Assembly: GCF_965363235.1 (NCBI RefSeq)
Contig: NC_134846.1
Span: 76,544,724 to 76,608,723, forward strand
Direction of reading: 5' to 3'
DNA length: 64,000 bases
Source: Mytilus galloprovincialis
Lineage: Eukaryota; Mollusca; Bivalvia; Mytilida; Mytilidae
Numbering within the stretch: the stretch's first letter is position 1; every line of letters starts with the position of its first letter. A model generated the notes under the pieces. It did not search any database. It was not told the DNA's origin and worked only from the letters and a program-made list of their open reading frames with translations. Made by a program: the position numbers and the translations under genes. This document shows, in pieces, positions 30,069 to 43,100 of the stretch.

Positions 30069-33000
30069 AAAGTGTTGCTAAATTTAACATAAACTGATTT
30101 TTTTAATCTTTGTAAGTGACTCAACTTGGAATTTGTATATGAGATGTTTGACTTTTGGTTGAATGATGCATACAAGTTGAATGAAAGTGAGAGAATATGG
30201 TGTATATTTGAGTTATATATATATTTTCCAATGGGTATTCTATCTAATTATGACAATTGTGGCTTAAATGTAACTTATGTATGAGGTTTTACTTTATTTC
30301 TATATTCAGAAGGTTATTAATTATTTTTTTTGACTGAAGTTGCCAAAAACAAAATTTTTTTTTTTTTTATTATAGCTGGTTAAAAAACTTCTCAAATTTT
30401 ATGATTTTATGATTTTCTTAAAATGTTTTTTTTTTTCAAGGAATGCAAGAATGGTGTAAATGTGTTTGTTGTACAAATGTGAGATTCCCCAATATCATCT
30501 GACCAACAAATATCAGTAAATTTCTTCATATTTATATCCTGTAAATGTTCATAATCACCACCTTAGTAAAAAAATCTTTGAAGAAATGTGGAAGTTAAGT
30601 TTATTTTGCTTTTAAGTCCAGATTTTTACTATATTTCAACTAAGGATTTTGGCATATTATCCATATATTAAGCTGCCATCATTTTCACTTGTATGATTGA
30701 GAATTTTTTTATTGTACAAAAATCATGTATTTTCCATATTATCCATTTTGAAATAGATATTACATTTTTTTCGCTTTGCTCAAATTTGGTTTCATTCCCT
30801 CCATCAAATGTATATTGTCTATAACAGTATTATCAGATTTTAAAAAGAATGTTTTTATATTGTGTTTATGAACTGTGATATTTTATAGCTGTGATATTTA
30901 TCGGATTCTTTTTGTATAACTCTCTGTATTAATTATTATTATAAGTGCCTTTGTTAATTTTGTAGAATAAGTTCTCTCTTTTTATATTATATTCTTTGGT
31001 TACTATCTATTACTGCAACTTTCTTAATGTATTTTACAAAAGAAAACCTTAACATATATGAGATTGTTTTAAAGAATGTTATTTACTGATCGAAACTGTC
31101 ATTTCATATTCATCAAGAGCATATAAAATTTACCATACAACCCTCTGGCACACGACAATCTGTTATATGTGATTTTTTTTCTACGAGTCCGTACAATCTG
31201 TCATTTTCTTGTTACAGCATGTGGTTACAGAACTATATATTTTGTCTTTCTGTTTGTCAGCTATTGACTGATTTTTTTATGTTTTGACATTAAATTTGTT
31301 GTATGTTTACAAGTACTCTTTTCTTATTTATACTATTTACACTGCAATGACTTTTGACCTGGTCCCAACTATGAACTAGTGATTTCATATACAACATATT
31401 AATTACTTGATTTCTGTGATAAAATCGTCCACCAAAAGATGACTAGTTTATGATGTTTAAATGAATATCTACATACTGGTACTCTTAGATCTGCACTTAG
31501 TGTCTTATTGCCACACCCAGTCTGTGTTTTTGTTACATTTTTTTCTGTTATGTATCAATATGATCATTTCAGCTGTTTCTTTAAGTTGTTCGTATGTTGT
31601 GCTATTACAACACTGTCCAAGGTTAGAGAAATGATTGGTTTAACCCGCCACATTCTGTATGTACCTGTCCTAAGTCAATAGCCAGTAACTCAGTGGTTGT
31701 GATTTGTTTGTATATCAATTTTTGGTTGTTTATTGTTTTGTACATGAATCGGGCAATTAGTTTTCTGGTTTGAATTGTTTTAAATTTGTTATATCGTGGC
31801 CGACTATGCAGTATGGATTATGCTCATTGTTGAAGGTCGTACAGTGACCTGTTGTTGTTAATTTCTATGTCGTTTGGTCTTTGGTGGATGATATGTCTCA
31901 TTGTCAATCATACCACATCTTCTTATTTTTATAAACCTTCAAGTTTGATGTAAATCCAACCTAATATGACATCAGTTTAATTTAGAAAAAAATAAGATTT
32001 TCTATGAAAAATGTTATGAAATTAAACTGAAACTTATCCACCTCTCTCCAAGCAGAATAAACCTAAGAAAGTGTATAGTTAAAGGTTTTTTAGCCTACAG
32101 GTCTTAAATGTGTTTTTGACACATCAGTTTGGGCCTTAATGAACAAGTTGCCTGCAATTAATAGGCAAACTTTAGTTTCTTCCAGTATATCCAGTACTTT
32201 ATGAGACTGAAAGAAGAATTGTCTTTGACAGCACATAAGATCACAATTGTGTGCATGTGAACTGGTGTAGGGGAAATAACTCTAGTAATAACTCTGGTAC
32301 ACAAATAAAACACCTTTATTTAACCTTTTTAACAAATAGAAATGATATTCAGATAAAACACATTAAATCTTTTAACAAATAGAAAAGTTGTTATGTGAAA
32401 ACTAACATATCAATAATTCATAAAGCATTTACATACAAATAAAAACAATAAAAAATATCACACACATCTTCTAGATGTGCTCAAGTAAAATATGTGTAGA
32501 AATACAGCTGTCTCAACTGTATGTAGCCATAGAATGTATGATTTCAAGTCATCTTTAACAGCAATGACCCATGGCTGACCAGCACTACAGTACTATATTT
32601 TTACAATGGTGGTATCTGAAGAGATTTTTTAATTGAAAGTTTTATGAATATAATTTAAAGGAAACCATGCTATTTGAAAATATTGGCAAAACTGAAACGT
32701 AATCATTGACAAATTCAATATTGTTGACATACATGTAAATATTTTGAGTGAAAACTAAATCATACATTCTTTCTCTCTTACACTGAACAATAGCATTGGC
32801 AAGAAAATCGACAAAACGTTTAGGCATTTCCTAATTGAACAAAACTTTGAGACACCTTTATGCATAACTCTTTGATTACTAAAAGAGAGTCACAGTAAAA
32901 CTAACTTAAGGGGGCTCGAGGGTATAAATCATTTTTTTTCTAATATAGGATTTCTCTATTTTTTTCTTTAAATAAACTTTATCCTATATCTAATAGAAAA

Positions 33001-33950
33001 ATGAAATAAAAATATGGCGTCACCGTTCATTTAAGCTCACAATCTGTAGTCTAAAGAAATATGCATTTTTTTTAGGTAATTTTTTTCTGTTGAACTAATA
33101 GGAGAAAAAAAGGTAATATCGAAATAAAAAATTAACTAAATTACAGAAATCGCTTAAATTTTACAATAGTTTAGTTTAAGTAGTTAATTTGAATAAAATA
33201 ATAAAAAATATAGGTCACCAATGAGTTAAAAAAGATATTTCAATTTTAATGCCAAAAAATGGCATTTTTTCACCAAAGGGAGATAATTTGGAGCTTTTTC
33301 AATGATATAAACATTTTAAAAGTCATCTGGGGCCAAAACAAGTCTGTCAATCATGGGTCTTTTATAACAGTAATAAGAGATGAAAGGAAATTATCTCGCC
33401 TTATTGCAATATTGTACTTATATCCTGTTGTTTCTTGTCAGATTTATTTTTACCAATCCTATTCATTTTTGTATTCCTCTTTTCAAATTCTGATATCAAA
33501 TCATCTCAAACACCTCTTATATCCATTTCTTTATTTTTCTGTATAATTTGTGTTATTCTTAAATTCATAAAAATGTAAAGTAAAAAATAAACAATGCCTT
33601 AAACAATGCCTAAAAAGTCCAATTGACGTTTTTCAATTTGACCCGCATGAGATATAAAAGCATATTTTCACCAATCATGATAATGTTATCACATCAGAAA
33701 TTGAATCTGACTGGTTTTACCATTAGTTATTTGATATTTGACTAGAAAACTTTCAGACCTTAGTAAAATACTTGTTTTATTTCACCAATCATTATTAAGA
33801 ACCTGCAGCCTTCATGATGTTTTTAAAATGAGTTGGAATTATTAAAAGGGCCTTAACTCTAAGGTTTTCAATCTTCTTTCAAATGCCCAATTGAAAGTTT
33901 GTACCAAAACATTTGTACGGATAACAAAATATTTATACATTCAATCATCG
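30069..33950. other. Convergent intergenic region with both 3' UTRs
   Basis: The EFCAB6-like stop (30068) and the UBXN8-like stop (33951, minus strand) face each other across 3.9 kb of AT-rich DNA with several poly-T runs and one SINE-like copy (31484-31930). Both 3' UTRs must lie here. Several AATAAA-like sites exist on each strand, so I could not choose the poly(A) sites. Confidence 0.6.
31484..31930 (+). repeat. SINE-like interspersed repeat, copy 1
   Basis: Begins with GTACTCTTAGATCTG, contains TGTCCTAAGTCAATAGCCAG, GCTCATTGTTGAAGG and ACAGTGACCTG, and ends GTCTCATTGTCAATCATACC followed by ACATCTTCTT. The same landmarks in the same order occur at 50028-50524 and 52675-53255. Confidence 0.75.
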
Positions 33951-34109
33951 TTACAATATTTCTTCAATATTCAATGTTGTGCGCTTGGTAAACTTTAATT
34001 CACTTAGAGTTAGTTCCCTTTGATCAGAAAGTGCTTGTCGAGGATAAGTTGTACATAATGTATATCGTCTCTGGTTGAACCCTAGTGTTGTAATGTAGTC
34101 CAGAATGAC
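33951..34109 (-). CDS. UBXN8: UBXN8-like last exon (second half of UBX domain)
   Basis: Acceptor (minus strand) TTCTTTTCAG, then 52 codons and TAA. Encodes [11 protein letters not shown], then [12 protein letters not shown] with the p97-contacting cis-Pro loop as YPR instead of FPR, then LTLSELKF and TTLNIEEIL. This completes the UBX beta-grasp fold begun in the exon at 60209-60325, and the phases agree. Confidence 0.78.
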   Translation of the reverse strand, partial: VILDYITTLGFNQRRYTLCTTYPRQALSDQRELTLSELKFTKRTTLNIEEIL

Positions 34110-37100
34110 CTGAAAAGAATAAAGAAATATAAAATTTACATCTTTTCAGTCCATGGATATGACATTTTTCAACAATCTATACTATTAAACGAGAAGACCT
34201 CATTTTGTGTGTCGCTTCTCTTCCTTCCACAATAAATTAATCATCATGCCTCTGTGTCCTATAGGTAACATGCATAGTCGCATTTGTCATCCATTCTTAT
34301 GATTATTCAGATTGAGTTATTTTGGGAGAAAAACGACAAAAAAGGAGTCCAGATAATTCCGTCATCAGACTGATTTTTAGTCATAGATAAGACTTCCGGT
34401 TTGAAACATTCACAAACACAACCAATCGTCTGATAGATAACAAAAAATGAAAAATAAATAAGCCAATCAAATCGTTCTCTATATCATGGTGTTTAGATAG
34501 CAAGAACCACAACTATTATACCTCCTTATAGAGGACAATTATTTTTTCGCGTTTATCTACATGTAAACTACGATTATTCTACTTTAATATATAGAGACTC
34601 TCTGTATTCTGTCTACTGTTTTCTTTCAATTGTTTACTATTTAAGGGGTAATACCAGTTGCATATATATTAGAATAAGTAAAACATGTGACACATTTTTA
34701 AAAATCAGTCGTATGATAGATAACAAAAAAGAATCAAAGCGCGAAAGCGCTGTAAAGGCAGTTAATTACAGGTTGTGTGTATTTCTAGTCCAGTTATATC
34801 ATTATCTTCCATAGAACAGAGGTGGTTTGTAGTATTTAAGATTTAGAGTTCTCTTGTACCTAGTTCACCTATATCTATAGTCTACTGTTTACAGTATATT
34901 TTCTGTACCTCGCCATGAAATGCATTTTTAAGACATAAGAACTTTTCCTTTTTAATGTAAATAAAACTATTTTTAATTATTGATTATATACACATATTCA
35001 ATTACTCCTATCCTATGAAAAATTCACAAGGATTGACTAGTCTCCGTTCTGTGTGTATTGCTAGAACATCAAGTAACATAATGGTTAATGTACATAGTAA
35101 CATGTCAACTCTTTTGAAGACAGAACTTTTTTAAAATTCTCCCTCCAAGCAGAATTATTTTTCAGTATAAACATGATAAAGTTATCTACCTGTATTAATG
35201 ACCTAGAGACTCTCAAGAGCCTGTGTCGCTCACCTTGGACGGTCTATGTGCATATTAAACAACGGACACATATAAAATGACAAAATTGTGTTTTTGATGA
35301 TGGGGATGTGTTTGTAGATCTTTCTTTACTGAACATTCTTGGTGCTACAATTATCTCTATCTATAATAAACATAGCCCAGTATTTACAGTTGAAAATATT
35401 TTTTAAAAATTAACAAAAAATACAAAAATTTATGAAAATTGTTAAAAATTGACTATAAAGGGCAATAACTCTTTAAGGGGTCAACTTAAAATTTTGGTCA
35501 TATTGACTTATTTGTAGATCTTACTTTGCAGAACATTATTGCTGTTTACAGTTTATCTCTATCTATAATAATATTTAAGATATTAACCAAACTCTGCAAA
35601 ATTTCCTTCAAATTACTAATTTGGGGGCAGCAATCCATCAACGGGTTGTCAGATTTGTCTGAAAATTCCTGGGCAGATAGATCTTCACTGAAGAGACAAT
35701 TTCACCCATGTCAGATTTGCTCTAAATGCTTTGGTTTCAGAGTTAAAAGCCAAAATCTACATTTTACCTGTATGTTCTATTTTTGGCCATAGTGGCCATC
35801 TCGGTTGATTGACCGGGTCTAACCACACATTTTTTAAATTAGATACCGCAATGATGATTTTGGCTAAGTTTGGTTAAATTTGGCACAGTAGTTTCAGAGA
35901 AGATTTTTTGTAAAAGTTTATGGTCGACGAAACCAAGTGATGAGTCAGGTCAGGTGAGCTAAAAAGGAGTTTTTAATCAAGGTAACAATGACATCTGGTG
36001 GCCATAAAAGCTGTCTCATTAGCATTTTAACCACTTCCCATATTTGCTTTTAAGACAATAGAAGAAAATTATTCAATGCAAAAACAAAACTTACTTGTAA
36101 ATATGAAATTCTCTTTACAGTATGAGTTTTTCTCATTGTTGGAGATTGTACAGTAGTACAGTCCTGTAACTGCTTATACCCATTTCTTATCCCCTTTAGT
36201 TTGATAAACTCACAGAATATCATATATTTACATTGTGCCACATCTCCTTATTTTTATATGCATTACAATAACATGAACAATTGTAATTCAAATCTATATA
36301 TCAAAGCAAAATGAATTTCACTACTTTCATTCATGCATCCTTTGGAAAAATATAAGTTCTAAAATGACACAATATATGTTTATTTATATAAAAATAATAT
36401 TTAGTTTTCGACTCTTAACAGGTATAAACAAGAATGTGTCCCCAGTACACGAATGTCCCACTCCCACTATCATTTTCCATGTTCAGTGGACCGTGACATT
36501 GGGCTAAAAACTCTAATTTGGCATTAAAATTAAAAAGATCATATCATAGGGAACATGTGTACCAAGTTTGAAGTCGATTGGACTTCAACTTCATCAAAAA
36601 CTACCTTGACCAAAAACTTTCACCTGAAGAGGGACAGAGGGACAGACAGACGGACGAACGGACGCACAGACCAGAAAACATAATGCCCCCCTACTATCGT
36701 AGGTGGGGCATAAAAATGCACAGCTGTGTCATGATTTGTGAAATCTGTGCTGAAAACATAGGCATTTATGGTGTTTGAGTAATTCCATCTGTGAAGCTCA
36801 ACATTAGCTCGTCATTGTGTGGTGGACAGTTATAAATCTTTCCTGCAGGTTGAATGTACATCTGTTCAGGAAAACCAATTTCACAAATCAAAACTTTCCT
36901 CTAGATTTCTCCTACAATATTCATCCAGTTTAGTTCTTTTGGTTTAACGGGACACCGTCCTGATTTTTAATTTTGTAATTAAACCATTCAGTCTCTTGCT
37001 TACAAATGGTGCATGAAAATAGGATGGGAATGCATGGCAGTAGACAAGTCTCTATAAAGTGGGTATGTGCCCTGAAAAAAGTTTTATAACATTAGCTTTT

Positions 37101-40100
37101 TTGAAACTTGTGAAAGACTTGTGCAACACACATACCTAAATAACTATAACATAGGTGGAGAGCATCATTCATGTCAATGTTTTGTTCCTGTTTACATTGT
37201 CATTGATATTTTTCAAGAAAGCCCGATGCATAGCTCATGAATTCTTGTCATTACAACCGAAATTTACATAATTACTGCTAAAATAATTATCAGTATAATA
37301 TATCTCTTGTAGAAAAACCATACAATTGTAGTATTATAAACCAAAAAATGTCAAACAGATGATATTGAATCGTAATCCCAAAAGTTATGACGTCTTGAAT
37401 TCACCCCCCTTTTTATTCTAAAACGATAATTGCGGTTGCAAACAGACTTTGGTTTACTTGCATGGCGATTATATAAATAACAGTATATATTTCTTAAAGA
37501 AAATAAAGTTTTACCATGAATAGTTTCCTGAACGTAGTCGTTTTCAGTAAAATGTGCCTTGCAAACAACAGCTGATTGATATGGGTTCTACGATTGCATC
37601 GCACATGACAATCTACGTTTGAGCCATGGCATTGATCCAATTTTTCCTTCTTATTAATTTTAAGTCATTTAGAAATGCAAGTCCTCCTCTTAAATGACAC
37701 TCAGGTACACACCAACAAGGACTAGGCATCGTTAATTGCGTGATTGTTTTGCAGTGCAAAAACGGAAGTTAAGGACGGAACTGACTGGTCTCACTAATAA
37801 GAGACAAGAAGAATTTTAGAGACAAACAGCGACAAGAAGTTTAATTTAGTGACGAAGCGACAATAACTAACAAGGGACAAGCGAATCGTAATTCTCTCAC
37901 GAGGCTATTCTCATTTGATGTGATAGGGTGAAGCTACACCTATCAAATATGTCCCTATGAAAAAGAAGAATTTCACTGTTAGAAAGGAAATGATATTGCA
38001 TGGTTTTGATTCAATAAATTCTTTAAAAGGAAATTGAAATTTTTTTGTTTTGATGGCCAATTTTTAGCGTGTGCATAAAATATATTTTTTTTATATCTAA
38101 TAAAAACTAATCCCTTTCTTCTTAATAAAAACATATTTTTATCTATCAATGTACAGTAATATAAAAAATGTTTTATAACCGCCCCTATAATAAAAAATAA
38201 TGCATGATTTTTTTAATATCTATGGGGAATAAGTTGTTGCAATGACATTTTTTTAATTTATGTATAGTCGCTATATAGTCTTCTTGACGCTTCTTCTCGC
38301 TAAATTAATTATATTGTCGCTTCTTATCGCTATTTTAATTTTATTGTCGCTTCTTATCACTTTTTGACGCTTCTTGTCTTTAATTAGTGGAACCCTATTC
38401 AGGAACGATAATTTCATATTTTACATAACTGAGACCGAAATAACTATAACGTCATACGGCTTCACGTACAGAAATACTTTACATTGTATATTATGCAATA
38501 TAATTCACGGTCAGTCGACTTTTAATTATAATATCATGTTATATCAACGAGTGAAATGATTTTAAAATATCTTTAGATCGCAAATAGTACTCGAAATTGA
38601 ACGGACCTCTTTCCACACGGAATTCGAATAATGATAGTTTGTAATCAGATTGACTGCTTATAATGCAAAAGACACATTAATAAACAGATTTTTAAAACGA
38701 ACAATACACACTGATCGTTTCTTTATTTCCCAATGTATATGAAAGGAACAAAAACCAATACATACCACAAAAAGAAGAGGAGAAATTTAAACATTTCCGG
38801 ATCTATTTCTTGCAAAATGACCCCCAGCAAAGATTTGCGTAAGGAAAGATCAACCTCATGACTTGAAAGTCAGGCCTTAAAGCACTGCCTTTAAAAATAA
38901 ATAAGCCATTCAGAGCGTTCTCCATATCATGGTGTTTAGATAGCAAAAATAACAACTACTATACCTCCTTAGAGAGGACAAATATTTTTCGCGTTTCATT
39001 TCATGGTGTAAGGCAGCAACCATTTGATTTTCTGGGGGGGGCTATGGTTTTTTTTTTCTGTGCAAACTTTTTTTTTTCGCCTGCGGCGAAAAACAATCTA
39101 TTTTTTGGCGACAAGTCGAAAACAATTTTTTTCTTTCAATTTTAGCATTACATATAGTGGCAGCTGAGGGTGAAACAAACAATTTTTTTTCTCAGAATCA
39201 AAAACAAATTATTTTTTTCTCCAAAAACTGGAAACAAACTATTTTTTCCAAAAAAAACCATAGCCCCCCCCAGAAAATCAAATGGTTGCTGCCTAAAGAT
39301 CGCAAGAACCACAACTATTATACCTCCTTATAGAGGACAATTATTTTTCGCGTTTATCTACATGTAAACTACGATTATACTACTTTGATATATAGAGACT
39401 CTCTGTATTCTGTCAGGGACTTTCTATGTTAGTATAGAAAGTCCCTGATTCTGTCTACTGTTTTCTTTGAAATGTTTACTATTTAAAGGGTCATACCACT
39501 TGCATATATATTAAAATAAGTAAAACATGCTCAACTTCATCTAAAACTACCTCAACCAAAAACTTTAACCTGAAGCGGGACAGACAGACGACCGAACGAA
39601 CGAATGCACGGATGCACATATTAGATGGGGCATAACAATTTATTGTTGAAAGTGAAAATAGTGATTTGGCAAAAATGAAAGTAAGGTAAAGATTAGAGGG
39701 AGGCAGGACCTTTTTCGGGTATTGGGATCGGGTGTTGGGATCAGGTGTTTTGAAGCTCGGGATTTGGGGATTGATCCTTACGGGATCCGGGAATATATTT
39801 TTCGATTTCGGGATTTCGGGATCAGGACCCCTCCGACCAACCCTCAAATGAGCCTTAGTCGGTCTTAGTCATTTATACAAGATTCATATCCTACCATTGG
39901 CATGTTAGTAAGGCTCTCAAAAGAAAAAGCAGATGGATTGACCTTGAAGCATATTTTATTAGACTTATAATGGTCCATATATAAGCAGTTACATTTATTT
40001 GATGTTTGAAACGGTGCAAATTTTTAATTTGATTTGAATTTTACCAAAAGAAGCATTGTAGCAAAAGAGAAGAATAATTGTGGTCTGAGGCCAGAAACAC

Positions 40101-43100
40101 GAAAATAATTGAATTTAACAGAAAGGAAACAAATATCGGACTTTGTAAAAAGGGAGAGGGCTTTTGATACCTTTTATGAAATTCTCCATACATAATATCT
40201 TTTACAAAAAATCAATACAATAGTTCACAAGCTGTATGTGCCCGCGATTTCGGGGGTGTGTTCTAGTTAACATTTATTTTTCAAGTTACCATCTATACTG
40301 AGCACATTAAGTTTAGCAACAAGCAGTCAATTTATATTTAAAAAGTATCCCTACTAAAAAATATGTACAAATACACCAGGTGCAATGTTTTACTTGACAA
40401 AAACTTAATTATAAAAATTATTTGCATAATTTTGGAAAATTTAAATCTTAATTTTGTTATCAATTAAAGTACATGTTGCTTAATGTTATTTACTAAGTAT
40501 AGTTCATGGTAACATGAGTACCTTAGGTGGTAGTTGTATATAATGAAGATAAAAGTATTTGCTGTGTCATAGTGTACTTTCTTTTAGACCAATTTATAAC
40601 TCTTCGCAACACTTGTCCTCACATATGTGATAAATGTGTGGAAAACTACCTGGCACCTGATGATTACTATACATATACTTATGGAGGATTACCTGATATC
40701 TGCTGATTAATATAGTACTATACATGTACTTACTTATCAAAATTTACTACACATAAATATGATGATGATGCAAGTTTTCAACAACCTTGATTGGCTATAT
40801 ATCAAGTAACATTTCAAGTTTTCAACCCTCCTTTTCATGTAACACAGGTTTTAATATATGTATAATAAAAAGCAACAATATGTGTGAAGTACAGCTGTGC
40901 AATATATATATTAATAAGATTATTTCAATGAATTGTTATGTATCTCATTCAGTGATCAATAAACACTCATTATATATATAAAAAAATAAAATGTGGTATG
41001 ATTGACAATGAGACAACTGTTCACAAGGAACTAAATGACACAGAATTTTAAAACTATAATTAATAATGTAAAGGACACATCTCCATTAATCCTTAGGGAG
41101 TGTACATGGATCTGCTGTACCCTTGCAGTCAATCAAGGGGTGCGTCTACACTTGTGGAATCTCAAAGTACATACATACATATATAGTTGTTTTGATTTGA
41201 GATTATAACAGACACAAAATACTTAGTATGCTTAACCAGATCCAGTGACTAAAATTTGTTTTTTGATTCAAACAATATATGCTGCCCCTTTCCTTTCCAA
41301 TATATAAGAGACAGAACTATCAAAAATTATTTAACTGCAAAAAACTTCACATGTGATGATGCAATGCTGTTTAGCTTCCATTCAAAGCAAACTGTAGAAG
41401 ATTTTGTGCAGATACATCTCATAATAGAAAGACAAACTGACAAAGTCCAAATCAAGATGGTACAAAAAATTGAATGAGGTACAAAAATATGGGTATAGTT
41501 TTTAGTAATTCTGTCAAGTTTAGATCCATTTTAAAATAAAATGTAAAATGAAAACCAGATGCTCCGCAGGGCGTAGATTTATACGACCGCAGAGGTTGAA
41601 CCCTGAACGGTTGGGGCAAGTATGGACACAACATTCAAGCTGGATTCAGCTCTAAATTTGGATTGTGATTAAATAGTTGACACAGCATAGGTTTCTGACA
41701 CAGAATGAATGTGTTCTAATGAACTTAAAATTTTTGTTTTCTCTTAGAGCAATTCACTATGCTGTTGAATATTAATCCTCTCAAAAAAATGTTTGAAGAA
41801 ATTTTCTTTTTTATTTATGAAATTTCAAATGAGAAAAATTGAACCCAATTTTTTTAATCACATCCCCCTTTCCCTTATTCCAAAACTAATCTCAATTAAA
41901 ATTTCTAATGGAGTTTGCAACAATAACTACTCATTTAAATACATCATAAAATATTAAGATGTAAAAAAACTACTTGTTATCACTGAATGGTAAAGATTAT
42001 TTTAATGTATCAGTTGGTAGTAAAAAGTGAATATACATTGTATATTGTATATAACAAAGATTTAAGTTGATTCTGGACAAAGAAAGATAACTCCAATTAA
42101 AAAAAAATCTTGCTATTGCACAATATTTTGCAATTAGATATTTCTTGCTTACTATTCTGGACAAAGAAAGATAACTCTAATTAAAAAACAATTTGCTATT
42201 TCACAATATTGTGCAATTAGATATTTCTTGCCATTGCGCAATACTGTGCAATTGAAAAGACTTGCTATTGCACAATACTTAATATAATAATTTTAGATCC
42301 TGATTTGGACCAACTTGAAAACTGGGCCCATAATAAAAAATCTAAGTACATTTTTGGATTCAGCATATCAAAGAACCCCAAGATTTCAATTTTTGTTAAA
42401 ATCAGACTAAGTTTAATTTTGGACCCTTTGGACTTTAGTGTAGACCAATTTGAAAACAGGACCAAAAATGAAGAATCTACATACACAGTTAGATTTGGTA
42501 TATCAAAGAACCCCATTTATTCATTTTTTGATGAAATCAAACAAAGTTTAATTTTGGACCCCAATTTGGACCAACTTGAAAACTGGGCCAATAATCAAGA
42601 ATCTAAGTACATTTTTAGATTCAGCATATCAAAGAACCTAACTGTTTCATTTTTTGTCAAAATCAAACTAAGTTTAATTTTGGACCCTTTGGACCTTAAT
42701 GTAGACCAATTTGAAAACGGGACCAAAAGTTAAGAATCTACATACACAGTCATGACAGTTAGATTCGGCATATCAAAGAACCCCAATTATTCAATTTTGA
42801 TGAAATCAAACAAAGTTTAGTTTTGGACCCTTTGGGCCCCTTATTCTGTTGGGACCAAAACTCCCAAAATCAATACCAACCTTCCTTTTATGGTCATAAA
42901 CCTTGTGTTTAAATTTCATAGATTTCTATTTACTTATGCTAACGTTATGGTGCGAAAACCAAGAAAAATGCTTATTTGGGTCTCTTTTTGGCCCCTAATT
43001 CCTAAACTGTTGGGACCTAAACTCCCAAAATCAATACCAACCTTCCTTTTGTAGTCATTAACATTGTGTTTAAATTTCATTGATTTCTATTTACTTAAAC

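Larger units (their letters stand above)
38890..39540. repeat. Interspersed repeat interrupted by two insertions
   Basis: Relative of 34490-34690, partly duplicated. It contains a Harbinger-like MITE (39012-39293) and a 34-bp hairpin (39414-39447), both absent from the relative. Confidence 0.7.

Noticed and set aside
38820..38890. Minus-strand tRNA-like stretch (GAGGTTGATC B-box-like)
   Set aside because: No convincing acceptor stem or A box at the right distance; does not fold as a cloverleaf by eye.
39491..39847. Minus-strand 118-codon Pro/Ser-rich ORF
   Set aside because: Covers GGGATC low-complexity DNA and a fragment of an interspersed repeat.
42305..42733. Plus-strand 142-codon ORF with internal repeats
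   Set aside because: Lies wholly in tandem units of the TIR element 41578-43523; neighbouring units break the frame.
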